A stretch of 64,000 nucleotides of DNA from Roseibacillus persicicus (GTDB taxonomy: Bacteria > Verrucomicrobiota > Verrucomicrobiia > Verrucomicrobiales > Akkermansiaceae). The notes under the pieces were generated by a model. That model made no database searches. It saw nothing but the letters and a program-made list of their open reading frames with translations, and was not told the DNA's origin. This document shows, piece by piece, positions 51,581-61,715 of this stretch; positions within the stretch are counted from its first letter, which is position 1; every line of letters begins with the position of its first letter. A program made the position numbers and the translations under genes. Location of the stretch: assembly GCF_014651675.1 (NCBI RefSeq), contig NZ_BMXI01000020.1, positions 1-64,000 of the forward strand, written 5' to 3'.

Positions 51581-52413
51581 CAGAAGCATCACAAGCACCA
51601 AGCGTCCGTCCCGAAGAAGGATGGCATGTCCTCCATCTCTACTATCAAATCGACCATGCCCAATGGTCCACCCTCTCCCGCGAGGAACAGCGGGACGCCA
51701 AAACCAACCTCACCGAGCTGATTCAGGAGATCCGCTCTTTTCCCGACACCCAGCTTCTCGCCTTTGCGGTGACGACTCCGAAGGCCGACATCGGGTTCAT
51801 GTTGCTCACTCCGGACTTGGTGGCAGCCACTCATTTCGAAAAGAGACTTACCCTCTCCCTCGGACCTGAGGTTTTGGCGCCAGCTTACTCCTACCTTTCG
51901 CAGACCGAACGCTCGGAATACACCACTACCCGCGATCAATACGCGGAGGAGACGCTGAAAGCGGAGAAAGGCCTCACCGAAGGCAGCGAGGAGTTCGAAG
52001 CCGCGCTTAAGGAGTTCGACGAACGGATGGAAAAGTATAGCCAGCATCGGCTCTATCCCGTTCTTCCTCCCTGGCCCGTGGTTTGCTTTTACCCCATGTC
52101 CAAGCGGCGCGGCAACAATCCCAACTACAACTGGTATAGCACGGAATACGATGAGCGGCGCGAACTCATGAAAGGCCACGCTGCAACCGGGCGCCGTTAC
52201 TCGGGGAAAATTCTCCAGCTCATCAGTGGTTCCACCGGCCTCGACGAGCACGAATGGGGAGTCACTCTACTCGCGCACGACACTTTCCAGATCAAATCGA
52301 TCGTCTACGAAATGCGCTTCGACGATGTCTCCGCCCGCTACGGCGAATTCGGTGACTTTTACATCGGACTGCAATTGCCCCTGGACGAGTTGTTCCGTCG
52401 GATCTGTTTGTAG
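51577..52413 (+). CDS. hemQ: coproheme decarboxylase HemQ (chlorite-dismutase family)
   Basis: A 278-residue protein of the Cld/HemQ family. Catalytic Tyr172 is in FYPMSKRR, followed by NYNWYSTEYDERRELMKGH with the proximal heme His201, then GRRYSGKILQLISGSTGLD and EWGVTLLAHDTFQIKSIVYE. HemQ oxidatively decarboxylates coproheme to heme b, the last step of the coproporphyrin-dependent pathway. Length and motifs match Gram-positive HemQ. It is translationally coupled with the upstream membrane protein. A terminator follows. Confidence 0.92.
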   Translation: MTEASQAPSVRPEEGWHVLHLYYQIDHAQWSTLSREEQRDAKTNLTELIQEIRSFPDTQLLAFAVTTPKADIGFMLLTPDLVAATHFEKRLTLSLGPEVLAPAYSYLSQTERSEYTTTRDQYAEETLKAEKGLTEGSEEFEAALKEFDERMEKYSQHRLYPVLPPWPVVCFYPMSKRRGNNPNYNWYSTEYDERRELMKGHAATGRRYSGKILQLISGSTGLDEHEWGVTLLAHDTFQIKSIVYEMRFDDVSARYGEFGDFYIGLQLPLDELFRRICL

Positions 52414-52432
52414 CGCGATCCTTTGAAATTTT

Positions 52433-52469
52433 AGGTTCATCGTCCTCCCTGGGCGGTGAGCCTTTTTTT
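52433..52469 (+). terminator. Rho-independent terminator after hemQ
   Basis: A 10-bp stem with two G-T pairs, AGGTTCATCG (52433-52442) and CGGTGAGCCT (52454-52463), encloses an 11-nt loop and runs into TTTTTTT. It lies 20 bp after the stop codon. Confidence 0.75.
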
Positions 52470-52550
52470 GTGCTCGCAAAAGCGGAATCGCGCCTCTTTT
52501 GAGCGACGCCTCGACCTAACAAATCAAAGATACCAAAACACGCTTCTCTC

Positions 52551-53597
52551 CTATCGGTAATAGTCTACTGGACGAGGGCGGACTCCAAACTCTTCATATT
52601 TGAATCCGTCTTGCAGGGGCGTGTAGTCGCCAACGATAGACACATCGCTGTCCGGCTGAATTTGCTCCGCCAGACCAAGCCCCCAATAAAGAGCGTTGAC
52701 CGTGATGCGACGAACTCCTTCATTTTCGAAGTCCTTGGCCGATCCCATCGTGAAATGAAAAACGGGAGAGGAAAGCCCCTTGTTCCCGACCCATGACTTC
52801 GTCCAAGCAATAGGTAGGGCCTCTCTCTCAAGATTCGGCAGAGCCTCCCGGTCCAAAGACTGCATGGGCTGGCCCAGCAGAATCGGCGTGCAGTCCTCAG
52901 GCACCTTGCCATCGACATGACATCGGTAAACATCGGTCGTCCCCCAAACATCCTGAACCCCTCGTAGAATAGGATGCTCCCTCGCCTCCGGCACGATCAC
53001 TCCGGAGGTAGCCTCCCGCTTCCATCCCCCATGGTGACCACGGAACTTGCCGCCTAACAGCCTATCGAGACTCACGTCTTCGCCATCCTTCTGATAGGGT
53101 TTTGCATCACGCCACAACCCGTGATTGGCGGTCCGCAAAGCGATAATCGGTCTCCCTGAATCAAAGTAAGAGTATAGATGGCCCAAGTCCGAATCCTCCA
53201 GCTGCAAGAAACGCGACATCCAGATGAAGGCATCTGCCTTCTCCAAATGTTCCAAGCCCGGCACGATACTTTTGCGCCCCTCTTCCTTAAACGGTGATGG
53301 TAAAGTGGGGTCGACCAGCCCTTCTTCATTCATGAGAAAGAGAACGGTGCAATGAAATCCGTGATGCTTGGCCAGCATTCGCGCCAACATGGGGAGCGCC
53401 TGCTCGGCACGATATTCTTGCTCGGCGGCTAGCAAGACCACGTGCTTCCCCGCTCCCGGTCCTTCTCCCCCCTCAAACTTCAACCACTGGTCCGAATCTG
53501 GCAGCGGATGAGACGAAGCACCATTCGCAAGAGAAGTAAGAGCAATGGAACAAGAGGCAAGCAATCGAAGCACTGCGGCGGGAGTAGGAATTTTCAT
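52551..53597 (-). CDS. ThuA-like domain protein, secreted
   Basis: A 348-residue protein with signal peptide (LRLLASCSIALTSLANGA). The ThuA/glutamine-amidotransferase-like fold shows KHVVLLAAEQEYRAEQALPM, DAFIWMSRFLQLEDSDLGHL, GRPIIALRTANHGL and a GHHGGW motif. ThuA was named in trehalose use; in Planctomycetes and Verrucomicrobia these genes are frequent in carbohydrate regions. No carbohydrate cluster is visible here, so the role is unassigned. Confidence 0.85.
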   Translation of the reverse strand: MKIPTPAAVLRLLASCSIALTSLANGASSHPLPDSDQWLKFEGGEGPGAGKHVVLLAAEQEYRAEQALPMLARMLAKHHGFHCTVLFLMNEEGLVDPTLPSPFKEEGRKSIVPGLEHLEKADAFIWMSRFLQLEDSDLGHLYSYFDSGRPIIALRTANHGLWRDAKPYQKDGEDVSLDRLLGGKFRGHHGGWKREATSGVIVPEAREHPILRGVQDVWGTTDVYRCHVDGKVPEDCTPILLGQPMQSLDREALPNLEREALPIAWTKSWVGNKGLSSPVFHFTMGSAKDFENEGVRRITVNALYWGLGLAEQIQPDSDVSIVGDYTPLQDGFKYEEFGVRPRPVDYYR

Positions 53598-53716
53598 AGA
53601 AATGATTGCCCCTTCTACCTTCCCAGAAAGAAAAAGACGAAATCGAAATGAACAAATATCTCACTGAAAATAAAATCTGACTCCGGATAAAGAATCCGGC
53701 TTCGGGTATGCCCTCC

Positions 53717-53748
53717 AAAAAAAACGGCGGGAACCAAGTCCCGCCGTT
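53717..53748 (-). terminator. Rho-independent terminator after gapA
   Basis: On the minus strand the arms AACGGCGGGA and TCCCGCCGTT (10 bp, 6-nt loop) are followed by a T-rich tract of eight T. It lies 32 bp after the gapA stop codon. Confidence 0.92.
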
Positions 53749-53780
53749 CTTTGAAAAAGAATTTGATGTTCCGCTCTCTC

Positions 53781-54869
<1,089 letters not shown>

Positions 54870-54918
54870 TCAACATCCGCTTGGGTCTTTGCTCGAGGCA
54901 TTTTGGAACGCAAACTGA

Positions 54919-54934
54919 AAAGAATCGATTCTTT
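54919..54934. promoter_or_regulatory. 16-bp perfect palindrome between gapA and the divergent gene
   Basis: AAAGAATCGATTCTTT, a perfect 8-8 inverted repeat, lies 54 bp before the gene at 54988 and 134 bp upstream of gapA. Likely a dimeric regulator site; the regulator is not recognised. Confidence 0.5.
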
Positions 54935-54987
54935 ATTGAGAGAATTTGACCTTTTCGCCGATACCTCCTCTACCGTAGTCTCTTTTC

Positions 54988-55782
54988 ATGAAAAACATTG
55001 AACTGTGGAGTCGACTGGAGGCATTCCAGCTCGACCTCCCGGAAGCCGCTCTACCATTCTCCCAACGTTTGGCGCGCGAGAATCAGTGGTCGCAAGGCTT
55101 TGCCGAGCGGGTGATGGAGGAATACAAGAAATTCCTCTATCTCTGCCTCGAGGCGGGGCATCCGGTGACTCCTTCCGACCAGGTGGACCAGGCCTGGCAT
55201 CTCCACATCATCTACACCCGCTCCTACTGGCACGATCTTTGCCGCGACACCTTGGGTCAGGAGATTCATCACGGCCCGACGAAAGGGGGTAGAAAGGAAG
55301 GTGAAAAATTCAAGGATTGGTATCTCCTGACCATGCAAAGTTATGAGCGCGAATTCGGACAATGCCCACCTTCGGACATTTGGCCGAACGCCCGCGAACG
55401 ATTTCAGAGCGACTTTCGCCGGATTGACGTCCGCGACAAATTGATTCTTTCTCGAAAAAAAGCTCTCGCAGTCAGCGGATGCCTCGTCGGGTCACTCGCC
55501 CTCGCGGGATGCGTCAACGACATGAGCGGCGAAACGATCGGAGTTCTCGTCATCCTCGGCCTGCCCCTTCTGGCGGTTCTTTCTCTCATTGCATCCATCG
55601 CCAAGGGAGGCTCCAAGCCAAAACGAAGAGGCGGCGCTGGCAGAAAGGGTGGCAGCGGGGTCGGAGGCTGGTGGTTCTTCGGAGGAGGCTGCAGCCACGA
55701 CGACCATAATGACAGCGGCTGCAGTTCAGGCTGCAGTTCAGGCTGCAGTTCAGGTTGCGGTGGAGGAGGATGCGGCAGCTGA
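54988..55782 (+). CDS. GRDP-like protein with membrane span and Cys/Gly-rich tail
   Basis: A 264-residue protein. Residues 1-130 resemble the glycine-rich-domain protein (GRDP) family: YKKFLYLCLEAGHPVTPSDQVDQAWHLHIIYTRSYWHDLC and a WPNARERF segment. Membrane segments at about 155-170 (VSGCLVGSLALAGCV) and 178-203 (IGVLVILGLPLLAVLSLIAS). The tail has Gly/Ser/Cys repeats (GCSSGCSSGCSSGCGGGGCG) encoded by a 12-bp DNA repeat, plus His/Asp. It may bind metal or form disulfides. Function unknown. Confidence 0.75.
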   Translation: MKNIELWSRLEAFQLDLPEAALPFSQRLARENQWSQGFAERVMEEYKKFLYLCLEAGHPVTPSDQVDQAWHLHIIYTRSYWHDLCRDTLGQEIHHGPTKGGRKEGEKFKDWYLLTMQSYEREFGQCPPSDIWPNARERFQSDFRRIDVRDKLILSRKKALAVSGCLVGSLALAGCVNDMSGETIGVLVILGLPLLAVLSLIASIAKGGSKPKRRGGAGRKGGSGVGGWWFFGGGCSHDDHNDSGCSSGCSSGCSSGCGGGGCGS

Positions 55783-55792
55783 GCGCGCCCCA

Positions 55793-57874
55793 CTACCCTT
55801 TTCCAAAGCCAGCCCGCAGATCTTTCACGTTGGTCGCCCGGAGGAACAAGGCTAGCGCTCCGAAAGCAGAGATTCCGGAGCCCACCAAAAGAATCATGGC
55901 GACCACTCGCTGAAGTCCGGTGCCCTCGAACCACGGCCCCAACCCTTTGGCGGCAAAGTAAAGAACGACCCCCATCAGCAGACTGGCCAAGACCATTCTA
56001 CCCAACTTGAAGACCGTGGCCTCGGTCAGCGTCACGAAGCCCTTTAACCCACGCCAAAGCATGAAGACATTCACCCAAGCGGCAACCGAGGTCGCAACCG
56101 CCAGTCCCACATGCCCAATCCACGGGAATAGTAACAGACTGACGACGATATTGACCGCGACCATGATCACGGCCATCCGCATCGGATTCTTGGTATCTCC
56201 CTTGGCGAAATAACCCGGCTGAAGAACTTTAATCAAAACATAGCCCGGCAACCCCACACCAAAGGCAGCAAGCGCGTATCCTGTCTGGACGGCATCAGCG
56301 CGCACGAATTCTCCCCGCTGAAAGAGCCCCGCAATCAATTCTGTCGGCACCACGATCATCGCCATTGCGGCAGGTAAAGTCAGAAGCATTCCAAGCTCGA
56401 TCCCGCGCGTAATGGTCTTGCCCGCTTGTCTCTCCATTCCACCCCGCAGCTGCCTGGTGACCTCTGGCAAGAGAACCACCCCCAGCGCGATCCCAATCAT
56501 CCCCAGAGGCAATTGATAGACCCGGTCCGAGTAGTAGAGATAAGACACCGCCCCCGGCTGGAAGGAAGCAATGACACCGCCGATCAAGAGATTGATTTGC
56601 TGCACGCTGGCAGATGCGACCCCGGGGCCCATCAGCCCGAAAAGCTTCTTCATCTCAGGATCCATTTTAGGACGAACCACCTTGATGGGCGCTCCCTTTC
56701 GATAGCAGGTCCACCACAGTGCTGCCAATTGCAAGAAGCCCGCTAGTGCAACCCCCCAGGCCAAGGTCTCTCCCGGCAACCAGCCGAACCAACCGACGAA
56801 CCCAAGCGAAACGAGGAACACCACGTTGAGAATAATCGGTGCCGCTGCGGGCATGCCAAAAATCCGGAAGGTATTGAGAACTCCACTGAGATGCGCGGCC
56901 AACGCCATGCATAACAAATAGATGAACATAATCCGCGTGAGCTTGACGGTCTTGTCAAAAGTGCCCGGATCATTGCGGTAGATCTTGAGCGTTCCATTTC
57001 CCGAAACCTGCACTGAAAACCAACCGAATCCCTTGCCGGCCTTACCCGAAGGCCTTCCAAACTTAAAAACATCTTCCCCACTTTCCCCTGCGAAGGTCCC
57101 GCCATCCCAAGAAATCCCCTGCAGGACGAAGTTGTCTTTCTTAATCTCGGCTTTGAATTCGTCACGGTATTCTTGAAGCCGCTCTTGGTAGTCTTTCTCG
57201 CTCTCCTCCGCTTTCCTCACCTCCACTTCAGCCGGAACCTTGAAGTCAATGGGCTCCAATACCGTGGCATAGCTGGAGCTATGAGCGACCTCCGGGGTCA
57301 CCGGCTCTCCGAGCACCGTCGCCTTACTTTGCCCCTTCTTTCCAAAAAGGCTCATGAAGGTCTTCTTCTCTGTTTCGAAGGCGATTGAGTGGATCTTCAC
57401 ATCACCCTTCTCGACCAGCTCCAAGTAAACCGCGCGCGCGCCTTTCGTCGCAATCTCGATCTCCTGTGGCTTCTCATTGAGGACAATCTCAGTCTTCTTG
57501 CCAAAGAAGCTGGGATCAACGTCGCGGGCCTTGAAGCCAGGCACCACCACATTCATCAACAACGGCATGGCCGGAATGGCGACGACGGTAAAGACCCCCA
57601 GCACCAGCAGCAGCATCGAGAAAGCCTTGCTCGCAAACTCAATCCCATCCTCACGGTCATCGATAACCTTTTTGCCGAACAACGGGACGAAGGCGGCATT
57701 GAACGCCCCTTCCCCGAAAATTCGCCGGAATAAGTTGGGGAAACGAAAAGCAGCGAAGAATGCATCCGCGACCAAACCGGTGCCCAAAAATCGAGCGATC
57801 AGAATATCGCGCAAGAAACCCAAAAGTCGGCTCACCAAAGTGAAGCCCGACACTGTCATCAAAGACCGTAACAT
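55793..57874 (-). CDS. murJ: lipid II flippase MurJ with large periplasmic insertion
   Basis: A 693-residue MviN/MurJ protein, about 180 longer than E. coli MurJ (511). TM1 region LVSRLLGFLRDILIARFLG, then DAFFAAFRFPNLFRRIFGEGAFNAAFVPLF. After TM3 and PGF comes an insertion of about 185 residues (119-305): charged and beta-rich (KKTEIVLNEKPQEIEIATKG, then a helical EKDYQERLQEYRDEFKAEIK, then WFSVQVSGNGTLKIYR). The normal transporter resumes at TRIMFIYLLCMALAAHLSGV. The insertion lies in the periplasmic loop between TM3 and TM4. Convergent with the GRDP-like gene. Confidence 0.93.
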   Translation of the reverse strand: MLRSLMTVSGFTLVSRLLGFLRDILIARFLGTGLVADAFFAAFRFPNLFRRIFGEGAFNAAFVPLFGKKVIDDREDGIEFASKAFSMLLLVLGVFTVVAIPAMPLLMNVVVPGFKARDVDPSFFGKKTEIVLNEKPQEIEIATKGARAVYLELVEKGDVKIHSIAFETEKKTFMSLFGKKGQSKATVLGEPVTPEVAHSSSYATVLEPIDFKVPAEVEVRKAEESEKDYQERLQEYRDEFKAEIKKDNFVLQGISWDGGTFAGESGEDVFKFGRPSGKAGKGFGWFSVQVSGNGTLKIYRNDPGTFDKTVKLTRIMFIYLLCMALAAHLSGVLNTFRIFGMPAAAPIILNVVFLVSLGFVGWFGWLPGETLAWGVALAGFLQLAALWWTCYRKGAPIKVVRPKMDPEMKKLFGLMGPGVASASVQQINLLIGGVIASFQPGAVSYLYYSDRVYQLPLGMIGIALGVVLLPEVTRQLRGGMERQAGKTITRGIELGMLLTLPAAMAMIVVPTELIAGLFQRGEFVRADAVQTGYALAAFGVGLPGYVLIKVLQPGYFAKGDTKNPMRMAVIMVAVNIVVSLLLFPWIGHVGLAVATSVAAWVNVFMLWRGLKGFVTLTEATVFKLGRMVLASLLMGVVLYFAAKGLGPWFEGTGLQRVVAMILLVGSGISAFGALALFLRATNVKDLRAGFGKG

Positions 57875-57968
57875 CTGGAAGAAAGCTGAGCCGCCCCGCC
57901 CACTTGTTCAATTTCAATCGCTGTCACGGGGAATCTGATTCGTCAGGACCTCTCCCGTCCTTCATCCC

Positions 57969-58631
57969 TCACTGGGACACGATGTTGAGCGCCTCCTCGA
58001 TCTCGGCGTCCCCGGGCTTGAGCTCTTGCGCTCTCAGAAAACAACTTCGGGCCTTCTCCGGCTCCTCCTGGAGATGATGGACCATCCCTTTCTCAAACCA
58101 AGCGAGACCCAGCTTCGGCTCGAGTTCGACCGCTTTTTCAAAGGCCTCCACCGCATCGGGATGACGCTCGGTCAGGCGAAGAATTCGCCCCCGCAGATAC
58201 CACACCTGCGCCTCGTCAGAGATCAGCTCAACCGCTTTGGCCGACGCTTCGAGCGCATCACTCTTGTAACCTCCCTCGATCAGATTGGCGGCATAGCTGG
58301 CCCATATCTCTCCTCGTTCTGGAGCAAGCTCGAGGGCCTTTTCGCAGGCAGTGACCGCCTTGTTCCACTTTTTGTCCGCCCCCGCCTCGGCCGCTTTCAT
58401 GAGGAGGGCATCCACTTCATCCAGACCGAACTCCTCCGCCTTCGCCTTCGCGCGCTGCGCATCCTCCAACCTACCGGCTTGCGCTAACAAGACGGAATAA
58501 AGCTGCCAGTATCCACTGTCCTTGGCATCAGACATCAGAGCCGACTCGGTGGCCTCGATGGCAGCATTCAAGTCTCCTGCCTCCAAGGCATCCAGGGCGC
58601 GATTGTAGTCTTGGTCTCCGGCATTGGGCAT
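57969..58631 (-). CDS. TPR-repeat protein
   Basis: A 220-residue protein made almost entirely of tetratricopeptide repeats (ALDALEAGDLNAAIEATESA, KWNKAVTACEKALELAPERG, RHPDAVEAFEKAVELEPKLG and others, about five). No signal peptide is visible; probably cytoplasmic scaffold. The stop lies 94 bp upstream of the murJ start on the same strand. Confidence 0.85.
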   Translation of the reverse strand: MPNAGDQDYNRALDALEAGDLNAAIEATESALMSDAKDSGYWQLYSVLLAQAGRLEDAQRAKAKAEEFGLDEVDALLMKAAEAGADKKWNKAVTACEKALELAPERGEIWASYAANLIEGGYKSDALEASAKAVELISDEAQVWYLRGRILRLTERHPDAVEAFEKAVELEPKLGLAWFEKGMVHHLQEEPEKARSCFLRAQELKPGDAEIEEALNIVSQ

Positions 58632-58697
58632 GCCTCATTCCTCGCTGGATTCAGGGCACGGACAAGAAAAAAGTCCGTCGCCCTCGAGCCGCCGCTA

Positions 58698-59150
58698 TCA
58701 ATGGGAAAAAATCTCCAGGACTGCCTCTTTGCTCTCCGCACTCGCCAGAGACTTGCGGGTTTCGCAACTCAGGAATCGCTTGCCTATATCAGCAAGGGTC
58801 AAGAGATGCTGTCCGCGCTTTTTCTCAGGAATCAGCAGCAGGACTACGAAATGAACCGGAGCATGATCGCAGGCGGAAAAATCGATTCCCCCTTCGGAAC
58901 GGCCGAAAATAGCCACCGGATCTTCCAGATCATCCAGATAAGCATGCGGAATGGCCACACCGCAGCCAACCCCGGTACTAATCTCGTCCTCCCGACACTG
59001 CAGGGCCGACAGGGCCCGAGCTCGCATTCCATTGAGAAGCACCCCCTGGTCCGCGAGGTGACCTACCAGCTCCTCCATCACTTCAGCGCAGGTCTTGGCA
59101 TTCAAATCCAGAAAGACCCGCTGCTCATTGAGAAGTTTCGCTAATTTCAT
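58698..59150 (-). CDS. ptsN: PTS EIIA-like nitrogen-type protein (PtsN)
   Basis: A 150-residue PTS_EIIA_2 domain with the phosphorylatable His in GVGCGVAIPHAYLDDLEDPV and the following VAIFGRSEGGIDF and PVHFVVLLLIPEKKRGQHLLTLADIGKRFL. Stand-alone EIIA of this type takes part in regulation rather than sugar transport. It lies 123 bp after bamA on the same strand. A 7-bp stem with 2-nt loop (GGTCCTC-GA-GAGGACC, 59167-59182) is upstream. Confidence 0.9.
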   Translation of the reverse strand: MKLAKLLNEQRVFLDLNAKTCAEVMEELVGHLADQGVLLNGMRARALSALQCREDEISTGVGCGVAIPHAYLDDLEDPVAIFGRSEGGIDFSACDHAPVHFVVLLLIPEKKRGQHLLTLADIGKRFLSCETRKSLASAESKEAVLEIFSH

Positions 59151-59273
59151 ACTACTGGGTTTTCGGTCCTCGAGAGGACCACCCGGCTGGCTGATGCAAC
59201 CTGCCGGTGCAATGGTCCATAACGGCGGCGGACCAGGCTATCAAGCCTAGACTCCCCGCCTCCCGGCCCACTG

Positions 59274-61625
59274 CTAGTATTGGTAATTGATGTAGAAGTT
59301 GAACTGACCGCCTTTATCAGCCTCATCATCAGTGCTGGGGACGAGAATGGGAATCGCGTAATCAAGCGCCAGAGGTCCCACCCCCGGGATATCCAAACGC
59401 AGACCCAGACCCGAACTTCCATAGAGATCTTCGGGAGCAAAGTCGAAAGAATCAGCATTCACGAATCCCACATCAAAGAAGCCAGCGCCCCGCACCCGCT
59501 CGAAGATGGGGAACGTGATCTCTCCGGAGATATAGCCGGAAGTCTTACCCCCAAGCGCTTCCTCGGTCGCATTCAGGCCGACATTGTCACGCTGACCCAA
59601 GTCCCGGTATTCGAATCCACGCAAGTCACGAGATCCACCAAGGAAGAGTCGGTCAAAGATGGGAACTTCGCCATCACCATACGAATCGACGGTGGCCAAG
59701 GAGCCCGTGAGGTTGAAGATGAGGTCCAGAGGCAAGCTCCAGTGCTTCGCAATGCTTGCTTCGAAGGAATAAGTCTCCACATCTCCTCCAACTCCCAGCG
59801 TCATCCCGACAGTCGCCTTGTGCCCTTTACGGGGAAGAACGATGTCATCGCGACTATCGTAAACATAGGAGACGCCCAGCGCGCTGCGCACATAGTCACC
59901 ATCTTCAGCCAAGAATGCTGGTGAACTGTCGCTGTCCACATCCAATCCAATCTGCTCGAGACGATACTCTCCGCGCACATAGGCACGACGACCAACCGCC
60001 TTACGCAGGAAAATGGCACCTCCGACGTTTTGCTGGTCGTATTCAGGGCTCAAGTAATAGCGGTTCTGGTAATAGAGCTCTCCCCCCAAGGAAAGACGAC
60101 GGCCCAAGAACCAAGGTTCGATGAGGGAAACCTTGAAGTCCTGCCGCTCACTACCCAGCTTCAGCTGAGCGGAAAAACGCTGCCCACCACCAGTGAACTT
60201 TCCAAAATTACGAATATCAAAGTTGCGCTGCTCCAAGTTGACATAACCCACGATGCTGTCGATGGAGCTGAATCCCGCACCGAAGTTCACCTCCCCGGTC
60301 TTGCCCTCCTGAACGTTGATATTGAGGTCGCGATAGCCCGCCCGCGAGCTGCTGTCGCCAGTAACCTGGACCCCCTCGAAGTAGCGAAGACCCTGCAAAC
60401 GCTTCTGGGTGGTCTCGACTTCCACCGAGTTGAAATACTCACCCGGCTTCATCGGCACTTCCTGACGAATCACCCGGTCCTTGGTCTTGGTGTTGCCGCT
60501 GATATTGACGCGACCAACCTTGAAGCGACTGCCTTCCTTCACGCGATAGGCAATATTGACCAATCCAGGCCCCGCATCCTTCACTTCAGCGGACACTTGG
60601 GCATCGGCGTATCCACGCGACCCGTAATAGCTCCGAATGGCGCGGCGGTCGTCGTTCACCTTTTTCGCGGAATAAGGAAGACCTGAAATCAAGCTCATCG
60701 CTGGCGTCAACTCTTCGGGTGTGAAAACAGTCATGGGACCAAACTGAATCTGGTTGACCATGTATTTGCTCCCCTCCTGCACTTTAATGATCAAGTCCAC
60801 CCGACCATCTCGGACAGGCACACGGTCCGCGCTGAGGACATTGGCGCGCAGGTAGCCGTTGTTCTGATAAAACTCACGAAGCTGCTCCAAGTCACGCTGC
60901 AGCTGCTGATTGTCGATGCGCCCGGACTTGGTCAAGAACGAGAAAATGCCTTTCTGTTTGGTCTCCATCTCGCGACGAAGCTCGACATCGGCGAAGGCCA
61001 CGTTCCCCTCGAAGAGAATCTTGCGAACTTCGCTCTTCACCCCTTCGTTGATGATAAAAATGATACTGGTTACCCCGTCGCCCTCATCCTGCAGACGGTG
61101 GGTTACCGTCACATCCGGGTAACCATAGCCACGATAGTAATCTTGAATACTGCGACGCGCTTCCAGAATCTTGGCATCACTCAGGATTTCGCCCGCAGTC
61201 ATCTTGACTTCCTTGGCCAGCTTGCCACTTGAGAACACTGTGTTTCCGTCGAAACCAACGACATCCACAGTTCCCCGGGTGGAAACCTCAAAGATGACCT
61301 TTACTCCCCCATTCACCTCTTCACCAAGCACCTGCACATCTTGAACAAGGCCACTTTCATAAAGACGCTTCACATCTTCATCGACGATGCCCGCATCGAA
61401 CGATTGCCCGACCTTGGTCTCCGTGAAGCTTCGCAAACGGGATTCCGCAACGGACTTGGCCCCATTGTAACGGAAGACCACTTCCTTCACTTTCACATCA
61501 GGCTCTTCTAGAAAATCCTGTCCCATGGCCCGCGGTGAGAATGCCAACACGAGTGCCGCCAGCGCGCACATCCAAGCTAATCCTAACCGGCTTTGGTTTT
61601 GTCCCAATGTCATCCCCGCCATCAC
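59274..61625 (-). CDS. bamA: outer membrane protein assembly factor BamA
   Basis: A 783-residue protein: signal peptide to about residue 35 (VLAFSPRAMG), five POTRA domains (about 40-420; examples VKVKEVVFRYNGAKSVAESR and GEYFNSVEVETTQKRLQGL) and a C-terminal barrel ending FNFYINYQY with a terminal aromatic. The barrel has the RGF-like motif in GGSRDLRGFEYRDLG. BamA folds and inserts outer-membrane proteins, so the organism has a diderm envelope. Confidence 0.96.
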   Translation of the reverse strand: MMAGMTLGQNQSRLGLAWMCALAALVLAFSPRAMGQDFLEEPDVKVKEVVFRYNGAKSVAESRLRSFTETKVGQSFDAGIVDEDVKRLYESGLVQDVQVLGEEVNGGVKVIFEVSTRGTVDVVGFDGNTVFSSGKLAKEVKMTAGEILSDAKILEARRSIQDYYRGYGYPDVTVTHRLQDEGDGVTSIIFIINEGVKSEVRKILFEGNVAFADVELRREMETKQKGIFSFLTKSGRIDNQQLQRDLEQLREFYQNNGYLRANVLSADRVPVRDGRVDLIIKVQEGSKYMVNQIQFGPMTVFTPEELTPAMSLISGLPYSAKKVNDDRRAIRSYYGSRGYADAQVSAEVKDAGPGLVNIAYRVKEGSRFKVGRVNISGNTKTKDRVIRQEVPMKPGEYFNSVEVETTQKRLQGLRYFEGVQVTGDSSSRAGYRDLNINVQEGKTGEVNFGAGFSSIDSIVGYVNLEQRNFDIRNFGKFTGGGQRFSAQLKLGSERQDFKVSLIEPWFLGRRLSLGGELYYQNRYYLSPEYDQQNVGGAIFLRKAVGRRAYVRGEYRLEQIGLDVDSDSSPAFLAEDGDYVRSALGVSYVYDSRDDIVLPRKGHKATVGMTLGVGGDVETYSFEASIAKHWSLPLDLIFNLTGSLATVDSYGDGEVPIFDRLFLGGSRDLRGFEYRDLGQRDNVGLNATEEALGGKTSGYISGEITFPIFERVRGAGFFDVGFVNADSFDFAPEDLYGSSGLGLRLDIPGVGPLALDYAIPILVPSTDDEADKGGQFNFYINYQY

Positions 61626-61715
61626 GCCTATCCCAGCTGTGTTTCGTCAAGTTTAATGACCGTCAAAGGACAATCTGAACTGGCATAATTCCCCTCAGTT
61701 TGCTTGAAACTCACT

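Noticed and set aside
59167-59182. GGTCCTC-GA-GAGGACC as a terminator between bamA and ptsN
   Set aside because: The stem has only a 2-nt loop and no T-run on either strand, so it is mentioned only as a structure near ptsN.
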